The notes under the pieces are model-generated. The model saw only the letters and a list, made by a program, of their open reading frames with translations, was not told the origin of the DNA and searched no databases. A program made the position numbers and the translations under genes. Below are positions 1 through 10,100 of a DNA stretch of 22,023 nt, piece by piece; positions within the stretch are counted from its first letter, which is position 1; every line of letters begins with the position of its first letter. Source of the DNA: Elysia marginata (lineage: Eukaryota; Mollusca; Gastropoda; Plakobranchidae). Location of the stretch: the NCBI GenBank assembly GCA_019649035.1, contig BMAT01010082.1, forward strand, positions 62,358 through 84,380, written 5' to 3'.

Positions 1-270
1 AAAAAAAAAAAAAAAAAAAAAATTTAAAAAAAAATGAAACAGTTCCACAAGTGGACAGTAAAAGCAGTAATATTGATATCATTAACAACATAGAATATAA
101 GTTACAACAAAATACATAAATAAAAAATCTAGGTTATAAGAAATAAATAGTGTCCCTGTAGAAAGGATCATGGAAAAAAAAAAGAAAAATAGATAGGGGC
201 CAGAGGTATGTGGTAGAACATTGAATGAATGAAAGAATGTTTTTAAATGGTAAGATAAAAAAAATTCACT
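1..270. other. AT-rich non-coding sequence starting in poly-A
   Basis: A 22-base A run opens the window, then AT-rich sequence with A-runs. It belongs to the intron before exon 3A. No exon 2 candidate is visible here or up to 990. Confidence 0.6.
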
Positions 271-695
271 CTGGTGTTTTTGATTTTATCTTCCTGGTAT
301 GGTTTTGTTTAAGCATAGGCTTCATGTTGGTGTTTTTTATTTTATCTTCCTGGTATGGTTTTGTTTAAGCAGAGGCTTCATGTTGGTACCCATGGTGTTT
401 TTTATTTTATCTTCCTGGTATGGTTTTGTTGAAGCATAGGCTTCATGTTGGTGTTTTTGATTTTATCTTCCTGGTATNNNNTATGGTTTTGTTTAAGCAT
501 AGGCTTCATGTTGGTGTTTTTGATTTTGTCTTCCTGGTATGGTTTTGTTTAAGCATAGGCTTCATGTTGGTGTTTTTGATTTTATCTTCCTGGTATGGTT
601 TTGTTTAAGCAGAGGCTTCATGTTGGTACCCATGGTGTTTTTTATTTTATCTTCTTGGTATGGTTTTCTCTGAGATTAGCCTTCACTTTGGCACA
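271..695. repeat. Minisatellite, 56-bp and 65-bp units
   Basis: About six units beginning tatggttttgtttaagca start at 298, 354, 419, 482, 538 and 594. Units at 354 and 594 are 65 bp because of an extra tacccatgg-type insert; the rest are 56 bp. A partial unit precedes at 271 and a degenerate one follows at 659. Blocks 298-418 and 538-658 repeat as 56+65 pairs, a higher-order pattern. The unit length is not a multiple of three and the local open frames rotate, so it is not coding. Confidence 0.92.
478..481. other. Assembly gap, four N
   Basis: Four N inside the minisatellite, with tat on both sides. The true copy number is therefore uncertain. Confidence 0.97.
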
Positions 696-990
696 GCGAT
701 TTGTAATGACTTCAGCTAAAAACACAAATATGCCTCTACCATCTCTCCATTGGCTGTCATCAAGTTTTTTTTGCTCTCCAGACAGTATTTTTCAAAAGGA
801 GTCTCTTCTGGAAATAAACATTTTGGTTTTAGCTGCTGATACTATCCTTTGAAAGACCAAAGAAATGATCTTGAGAGGCTCTTGTCAGACCTTAAGCCGT
901 GCATGTTATCCATAGTGGGGTGTCGTGGGATACCGAGATTCTCAACAGCATTGGAGTTCATCTTTCATTAACTCCAACTTGCCATTTCAG

Positions 991-1151
991 ACCGTATTTT
1001 GGGGATTCCCCTGATCCGACTGGACTTCACCGGAGCATGTTCTCTGACACGCTCAGCAGACTGGGAACCAAGGAGCAGAAACACAAGTGGATCCCTCTTG
1101 CCCAGAACTTTGCTATATTGGGCACATATGCTCAGACTGAGTTAGGGCATG
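991..1151 (+). CDS. ACOX1: ACOX1 alternative exon 3A
   Basis: First of three versions of exon 3. It is preceded by acttgccatttcag and followed by g|gtaaga. It starts with the third base of an Arg codon and ends with the first base of a Gly codon, 161 bp in all. It encodes residues 1-54, beginning PYFGDSPDP and ending [11 protein letters not shown]. The segment forms part of the acyl pocket and the FAD-contacting loop. It matches version B at 39 of 54 residues and version C at 34 of 54. Every base is usable and there is no stop in frame, so it is not a pseudo-exon by sequence. Confidence 0.93.
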
Positions 1152-4100
1152 GTAAGACCAGACCTGCCTGCCCTTAACAGAGCCTTCCTTTATCTGTTAC
1201 AAAGTCCTTGGGCACTTGTGTTCTTTTCACCATCTAACACTATTTCCATATGGGCTCATGGGTATTACAGAGTCCTTAAGCACAAGTGTCCTGTTCACCT
1301 ATTTCCTTCTGGGCTCTTGGGTTATAGGTTCCTATTTCCTCTACTGTTATATGCATGTACATGTATAGTGAAATAGCCGGCCAGGTACTATCTTTTTTAC
1401 TTAATCCTTGTGTCTTTCATGGAAACTATTACATGTTGGCCTATACATTATTTTCCACAAAACCAAAAAGGCAGCTGTTGGTGTGTAATGTACTCAGAAA
1501 TGCTGTACATGTGTTTATTCAAGAGGCTAATATCTATACATGTGTATATTCCCAATCTGTGAGAATGTAAAACAAAAACAACCCGCCCCCATCCCACTAA
1601 ATCTGAATCGGAATTGAAAATTAAATTATATACAAAAGTATTTTTGTAAGTTTCAAAGCAAAAACATAATGTTGGTTAGAGACCTATCATCATAAATGAA
1701 CCAGCGAACAGAAATGACTGTTACTGTAAGAAGTTTTTTGTCTTGCAACTGTTTGAAAAAGCGTAATGAGTGTCATTAAGGCTTAAAAATTTGTACAGGC
1801 CGCATGAACATTTAGGACTTAAGGTATCATATATGTGTTGGCACAATGTTTTGTTTTTTCTTTTTAAAATCAAAATTTTACTCTCCTGTAAATGCAGACA
1901 GGACTTCAACAACACCCTTGCACGGCTCTGTGTGCAGTGTATTTTCATTCCTTTCCATCTTAACTTCTTCACTCAATCTCCAGTCTGATATTCAGCCTTA
2001 AATTTTCCATATGACTCCTTTTAAACATCAACTAAGTAGCTGGGTCTATGTTTTTCTGAACTTTAAAGACCGGGTACGTGAAGAATCATATTTCGGCAAC
2101 CCAACCACCACTCTTATCACCATAGCTGTAGGTTTGGACTCTTTACTTTCTAAATTTTTTTTCACTTGTTTTATCATGCAACTGCCCTTTTGGTTAAAAC
2201 TATACAGTACGTAAATTGGGTTTTTTAGCACTCTTCACTTACAGGGTGCAACTTTTCTTTTGGCGGTTTGATTTTTGTTTGAGGTCTTTGCCTAGATTTT
2301 ATCAAACTTTATATCAAATTGCACCAATCAAAGGTAACTTTGTGTGGAAACTTTTGCTTTGATTGGCTCTTTTGCAAAAACAATATTTCCAACTGAGTTT
2401 TTCCTATACAGGCACACTTAATTATGATGGCTGGAGCTAATTTTCTTTGCATGTAATCAATGTCAAGCCTTGTTTGATTCAACCTATTTTGTTGGCAGAA
2501 AGTTGTTTTTAGTAGGGACTCAGAAAATAGCTCTATATATCATGGTGTTTCTGCTGCATTTTGCCAGCAAAACACTTGACAACCCACAATATGATCAAAG
2601 CTGTCAACCAGCAGCCATGTCATTTCAGAATTTTAATACAAAAATCACTACCGAATTACTAGTACAAATATCAATCCTTAAACACCGCACTGAAGTAAGC
2701 TATGCCTGACGGAAAGTCTAAGCTAAGCTGTAATATGAATGGAAACCTACAAAGTATATTATATGCGAAGTAAAGTAAAGTTTTCCATACTGGAGACGAG
2801 TAATAGGGAACAAGGGGCAGAGTCCTTATTTTTTTTAGGTGCACAGCATAGTGAGGTAGTTTGCGATTGCTTTCCTCGCCGCCAATACTTTTGCCGAGTC
2901 CTAAGAGACCCAGCTACCCATCAAGTGCTGGGTGGGCACAGGGAAGCAAATAAGATTTTGCCCAGGCTGAGGATCGAAACCGGGACCTCTCAAATAGCGG
3001 TCAATTGCCCTACTGATTGCGCTACCACTAATATATATGAAAGGAAGTAGTTTTCATTAAGCATAAACGTCAAAGTCATCATCCTTAAACATCTGAGTTA
3101 ATGGTGTATGTTTAAATCAAAATCGTTCCTTCAAACGCTTGTACTTAATAGCTGAGACAATTCAAACAATTTTAACATGTTTCAACCCAGTCTCAGCACC
3201 CTGTGCAAGCTGCCTCATATATATTTCCCCTAAATGTGCTTTATCTTGGTTTGAACTGATCTTCGTTGTGAGTACTGATATAAGGCTTTCAAAAGACTAA
3301 ACTAGCAAGTTAAGAAGACCTTGGCAGCTCTATGAGATGTAAGAGACCTGAAGATCCTCAACGACGTCAAAATTTCACCGATATTCATAGCGCTCTAAAC
3401 CCTCACCTCACTTGCCATTTCAGGCCTTTCTTGCCATATTCGTCCGATCCAATGAGATTGCATCGCAGCATGTTCTCTGACACCCTCAGCAGGCAGTCAA
3501 CAAAAGAGCAGAGAGACAAGTGGCTCCCTCTGGCACAGAACTATGCCGTAGTGGGCACGTATGCTCAGACAGAGTTAGGGCATGGTAAGATCTCAGAGAC
3601 CTTTCCCACTGCTTGACCTGTACTTTGAAAACCAAAAGGAGACAGTATTGACCGCCATGGAGACTTTTGGGCTTTTTGCGTTTTTCCATTCTGCTATTTT
3701 TCCTATGCATGTTTCGCTTTGTAATCTTCATCTTGATAGTTGATTGGATCAAACTTTATTCCAGTTTTTTTCTACAACAATTATAGGTCGTTTGTGTGGA
3801 GAAATATGCAGTTTCTTTGGCTTTGCTGCTAAAAAACATTTCCAATATGGTTGGGGGTTTTTCCTATACAGGCACATAAATTTGTACCCTCCCAGCTGTG
3901 AAGTTAACTGGAATTACCTTGAGCACCTGTGTTCTGTTTACCGGTACTGCTGTTTTCTGTCTGACCTCTTGGATTGTACCCTTTCTTGTAAATCTCATGT
4001 TTCTGCATTTAACAAGTAGTCAGCTAGGCATAGTTTTGGTTACATCTTGCAGCCAGACCCTATGATTGTGATGTATCCAAAATTTTTAATTTGAAAAAGA

Positions 4101-7100
4101 AACCCCATAGGATGCAGTTTCTTCTACAGCTTCTTTCAAATATTTTTTTAGTCTCTGACATTCTTTTTTGTGAGATGCAATACCCAGCTTATTCTCAGTT
4201 CGTTTATTTTTAATCATTTGATATCCTTGTAAAAATTTAGTTTTCCTTTTCTTTCCTTCATATTGTATTACAAACAAGTCTTAATATTTAAAAAAATAAT
4301 GAAACTTCCTGACTAGCCGTTTCAAATGTCCCAAAGCTGATAAAGATGACATTGTTGAAAAAGCGGAAATCGTGTCATGCAATTCATTTAGACTGTCTGC
4401 AAGATACGTGTCTTTATTTTTTTTCTTCTGTACATTCAACACCTTTTATTATCATTTTCACAAAGTCAAAAGCTTTCAGTGTTTAATGTAGTGAAAGACA
4501 CGCCCCCCCCCCCCTTTTCCGTAAAATACATAAAAAGTGAATGTCTGCATCAAGCCAAACATGCTGGGACTATATTAAAGCACTAAAATTTAAAATCGCA
4601 GATGAGCATATCCTTTATGTTTAATAGAACTTTTAACAAAACTAACCAACCCGTGTAAAAAAACAAAAATAAAAAAAGGCACAGGGAAAAAATTGCAGGT
4701 GAAATTTGTAATAAAAATATCGGTGGAAACGTCTTTTCATATGTTATCATTATCAAAGAGACTGGTAAAACTGCTACATGGACTGTAATCTTTGTTATGT
4801 CTCAGTTCACACAATGCAGGATATTGCCTCATCAATTCTTTTTTTGTCAATTTCTTGTTCTTTGAAATCCGCTGTCAGTTTGGTGGTTCCATTATGAGGT
4901 ACGTGTGCATTACTTTTGCTGACCTGTACAGCGAGGTAACGCCTGATATAATTGTCTTTTACTTCTACTTAGCATCTTTTTTTTCATTTTCTGAGTATAC
5001 AGTAGCTGTAATATGGAGATACAGATGTCCGTAGGTAGCAAGGTGATTGACTTGAAGGAGAGACATTTCATGAGCCCACTATGTGTCTGCTATGGAGTCT
5101 TTCCAGAATGTTCCTGGTCTTTAGACTGCTTTTCCAGCCAAAGTAACTGGTGTTGTATGCAGCAAGAGCTCGTTGTTTTGAAGGCGTTCAAGCAAAGAGT
5201 CCCGATAAGCTGGAAACTTGTATCCGTAACTTCTAGCATGCGTGCAAAGCATTTTGGCAGTCTACGAGTTATCTGTGCACTGTATCCTCAACTTGAACTT
5301 TGTTGTTGTTGTTGTTGCTGTTTCAGGCCATTTCTTGGACACTCGCCTGATCCTTTTGCGTTACATACCAGCATGTTTGCCTACACTCTGATGAGGCAGG
5401 CCGACCAAGAGCAGATGGCTAAATGGATCCCCCTTGCCTTTTCCTTTACTGCGGTGGGCACTTACGCCCAGACAGAGTTAGGCCACGGTAAGCTTTGACA
5501 CACACACATCGGTGTTGCTTGGTGGCTTTGGAATGATGTTAGATGCACTGTGACATGAACATTTTCATATTGTGGGCATTTATACTAAAGTGTAGTGACG
5601 CTTTTATTTCTTTGGCTTATAGTATCCAGTACTAATCAACTTTTCTTGGTTTTTTCATTTGGTTTTTAAGTATAAAATGATTTTGTCCCACTTGTATTCA
5701 TCGAGGTATCTAAGCTGCTTTTCTTTAAATTTTCTTGTTTGGATCAGAATTGCATATTATTTTAGGTGTGTGAAAAGATGAATTTTTTGTTTGTTTATTT
5801 ACTCATGGGTCTATGTATACAGCTAGAGTATACTGTAAACAAAAGGCAGCTAACAGCTGTGTAACTTTCTTTTTCGATTGAGTCTCAAGGTTAACACACC
5901 ATACTGACTGCACAACCCTGTTTTCTCAAGTATCACTGTATAATCAATAAAGAAACCTAGTTACTTTTGGTAGTTTTTTTTACCCAAACCAAGAGATCTT
6001 CTTTCCCTTACCGACAAAAAATCCTCTCTTAGAATATTCTTGAGTGTCACATTACACAGACCTGCCATTCATACAGATTGAATCAGTATTAAACAGGTTT
6101 TTTGGCCAAATTATAAGAAAATACTGATTTTCTGGTTTTTATTGTGAACTACTGATATTTTACTGTTTGGCAACTACCATCTTTTAAGCCAAATTTCAAA
6201 GAGTTAATTGCCCAGTTTTTATCATTTTTTAAAAATAATTTGAAAATTATGTTAATATTAGTATTTTAAGCCTATCAAAATATTTATGGTATTGGCAGAC
6301 ATACTAGTATTATTATTACTACAGGGAACATGGCACTTTTTTAACAGTTGTACATTTTCATTTCTTTTTTTTTTATTAAGAATTTAAATTAAGATGGTCA
6401 CTAAGTGCTTTCGCTAAGAAAAGTGCCAGAATTTGTGAGTACTGGTGCATGGTCATTCAGATTTCAAAACCCTGAATACTGATTGTTTAGCTCAATCATA
6501 CTGATTTTCCATTTTGAGGAGTGGCAGGTCTGCATTACATAATAAAGTCTTAAATATTTGCACCTCACAATCGTCTATTTGCATCCCAACACACCTTTGA
6601 ATTAAGTCCTTGTGTGTATCACATGCATGTAATTTTAGTGACTGCTAATGTTATTGCATTTATTATGGAAGAATTGAAGCATTTTTTGAAAAAGAAAAGC
6701 ATTCAAATAGCTTTTAAAAAGGCATCTGACCTCAGGCTTAATGAGGTTTTTAGCACAAATGCTTCCCGACAAGCTTTGTCATATATTAATAACATATTGA
6801 CCATTAAACTCTAAATCTCTAAATTTTGGGGTAAATGTGCATCTTTTGTAAACATCATGTCAAATACAATGCAGTTGTTAGGCTAACCTCCAACGTTTGA
6901 AGTCACATTATATTAGCAAGAGGCTGGTATCATATTTGAGGAAAAAGTTTTAGCTTTCATCATTTATAGACAAATCTAAGATTAGATGTCTTATTAGAAG
7001 TGCAGATGTACAGTTACTTCTGATGGTAGCATTGTAGCTTACACTGACATGAATAGGTTTGCTTATGAGAAGTGCAGATATACAGTTACTTCTGATCGTA

Positions 7101-10100
7101 GCATTGTAGCTTACACTGGCATGAATAAGTTTGCTTATACTTCAAACAGTACTCATTATGGCTTTGAGTTAAAGTTACAACTGTATAATACTCAATTTGT
7201 CTATTTTGAACTCAGTTTTAAGTATTGATAATGCAAAGTGTCAGTAATCTGTCTCGATTGATTGCCCGAATGCCAAGAGTAAAAGCCCTGCTTGTCTTAA
7301 ACTCGTTCCAAATAGCTGGTATAGACATATATATGTCACTCAGACTTTTTTTAATATTACACTGTGCTGAGTTAATGAAATGTTTATATTTTTAGGGAGA
7401 GGTATGCATGCACAACCCCATGAATCCACATTTTCAAAGCATCAAGTTTTTGTCATTAGTAGGCCAGCGTACATCACAGGGGCATTCATTTAACTCCATT
7501 TTGGATATTTCAAACTTGTGGGAACAAAATGTAACTTTGTCTTATGAATCTAAAAATCAAAACATTTGTACATAATCATTTAAAAAAACAAAGTAAAATC
7601 AGTAGTATGAATAATGTATGGCCATGCTCTTTACCCTCAATAAAATGTACACCACAGTGGAGTTTTTGTCTTACAGCAGCAGAAATACTACAGATTCTTA
7701 CAGTACATGAATTAAGCAATCTGACCCTCAAGTCTATCTTGAACCCTCACCCCTTGCCCCCTCCCCTTCTCTTTATTTCTCTCTATCTATCTCTCTCATC
7801 CCCTCCTCTTGTTATATATCTTTTCTCTTTGCATCTAATTCAAGCGATACCCTAGAATAGAATAGTGGTGTAGCACCCACAAAAGCCAGCAGACCCTTAT
7901 GAACTGGCGATGGGTCAAGGCACCCTCACGACTCTGGAGCGGAGGGTTTAATAAGGTTCTGTTAATTTTGCTAACAGCATGATACCTTTTAAAACTTAAA
8001 ATTAGTTAAGCAAGTCTAACCGCACACATAAAAATTAAAATATAAGAAGTAGATATTATTTATTTGTCAATATATTGTATCCTACAGCAAGCACTAAAAA
8101 AGTAGTTAACTACTCATCTCCTTACACCGGATCACAAGAAGAATAGAAAGCATTGGAGGGGGGGGGGGGAGAGAGAATATAGTTCAAATTAATCAATCAT
8201 TTAAATTATCTGGTTTGGTATTATCATTTCTGTGGACTTGGCGGTGCTTTCTGTCTTTTGGTACAGTAGGGCTGTATGTTGGACGACGTCTGGTGTTGGG
8301 TTGAGTATTGTGTGGTAATTCCATCCTAAATCGTTAAAAGCTTCTTCACTTGAAAGTACAGAATCCAGAAGTTTTGGCAATATTTCAGTTGAGAGCCTTC
8401 ATTTGAACTTTGTTTGTCAAAAGTCTTTAATTGAGTCACTTTAAGTAGATGTCCTCTATTTATAGTTTTCCAGTTAACTCTTGACTTGTTTTTTAGCGTT
8501 AAAAACTTATGGATATTGTAGTTTGTATGTCTAATTTTCAGGTCTTTCCGTCACTTTTCCTGTCAGTTTTGTACCATCCACAACAATACAAAGAGAAAAC
8601 AGGGACTTCGTCACTGGTTGACAAGTTGATGTTTGTTGGATCCTCGTGGTGTTGTTCAAACTTGATCAATTGTTGGTTTATTGTTTTTTTTTTTATCCCA
8701 AAGCTTTTTTTGATGGACGTATTGTATTCAAACTTTCCAGTTTGCTTTTTGTTCTATTTATCAACTGTATATTGAATCGAATCAAAGTTGTCCAGTTTTG
8801 ATGCTTAAGCCTTGATTGTTAACTATTTTCTTTTGAAATATTCCTCAAGAGATGTTACTATGAAAACCATTTGCTGCGGTACATCCCTGCAACATTAAAT
8901 AGGACAAAAAATATTGCAAAAGAAGAAACTAGCAAAGCAGCTCTTAGGTTGACTGTTTAAAATTTATCTACATGGGTTTGAGAACAAAATGAAGCAAACA
9001 AAAAAAAAAATGCCAAAGTGTCCTCTTCCATTATGACAAAGTTTTTTGTGAAACAAAATAATTGATTTTATTTAAGGTGATCCAGTGCTGTACTATTCAA
9101 GTTAAATGTCTGGTTTTATTTTCTTTCTTTTTCATTTTACATTAACCTTTTAAAGTCAATGAACTGCTTCTTGCATTAGGTTAAAATGGTTAAAGAAAAT
9201 ATTTTAATTGATAATTTAGAATGTGTAATCTTTCCCCTTGTTACTTCTTTATATAATAAAGTCTTACTAAAAGATTTTGTTAAACACTTAAAGTGACATC
9301 TCTTTAAAATTTATGGTTTAAACTAAAAATTCATTATGTTGTAAATGAAAGAAAATGTTTACTTGTAATGTTTATGAAAATAAGAAAACTTTAAGTCTCT
9401 ACTCTTTTAAATAATTGAGTATTGCATTGAAGTTTTAAAGAAATTCTTTTCTAGAGTATTAACAGTTCAAAGGTTATATAGTATAATTGATAAAGGAGTA
9501 ATTTAACAAACAATTTATTTTTTTGAAGAACTAATTAACATTTTTACTGTCAGTAACGAAAGAAAGCTCAGCAAGGGAATGACCCAGAATAATTTTGTTT
9601 CGAGTAAAAGTCTGTCAGGCTAATTCTATATTGAATGCAAGTTTCTAATGTTTTTTCATTTTTCTTGTGTTCACCTCTGACCTCCAGGCTCCTTCCTGCG
9701 CGGTCTGGAGACAACAGCCGAGTATGACGTACGCTCAAGAGAGTTTGTTCTCAACTCTCCCTCCATCACTGCATCAAAATTTTGGCCAGGAGGATGTAAG
9801 TTTTTTTTTTAGGTTTAGATGATTTGAGACCAAAGCTAATAATTTGGTGCTTTCAGGCACGAAAAGTCTTGACTCCCCAAGATTTTCCCCTGGTGAGTAT
9901 AAATATGAATAAAACGTCTACGGGCAAAAAACCTTCAGGTAGCTCACAACTGGAAAAAGGTAGAATGCTTTACTATTAACTATTTTGTAATAGAAAGAAA
10001 ACATTAAATTTTTGTATTGGCTTAGAAAATAAAAATTACAGGTCACTACATTTTTAAATAATTGAGTATTGCATTGAAGTTTCAAAGAAACACTTGTCTA

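Larger units (their letters stand above)
5488..9687. other. Long intron between exon 3C and exon 4
   Basis: 4200 bp. It holds a 72-bp tandem duplication, a pyrimidine-rich tract (7741-7825), a moderately GC-rich unexplained stretch (7866-7960), a G run (8158-8169) and the first copy of the 153-bp repeat. No further exon 3 copy was found. The open frames at 7544-7855 and 8509-8775 have no recognisable product. Confidence 0.6.

Noticed and set aside
271..695. Possible CRISPR array
   Set aside because: Units are contiguous without unique spacers, and the window is eukaryotic.
420..852. Open frames with repeated MVLFKHRLHVGVFDF-like peptides
   Set aside because: They come from the 56/65-bp minisatellite. 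Units are not multiples of three and one frame crosses the N gap.
2940..3036. Functional tRNA gene on the minus strand
   Set aside because: Box-like motifs are present but the acceptor and arm stems do not pair properly; a SINE head fits better.
2739..3050. 103-residue open frame on the + strand
   Set aside because: It lies antisense across the SINE and has no protein similarity I recognise.
8509..8775. 88-residue open frame in the long intron
   Set aside because: No recognisable motif, AT-rich composition like the intron, and no supporting splice pattern.
5488..9687. A fourth copy of exon 3
   Set aside because: No stretch encoding a [11 protein letters not shown] end or a matching SMF segment was found in this intron or before 991.
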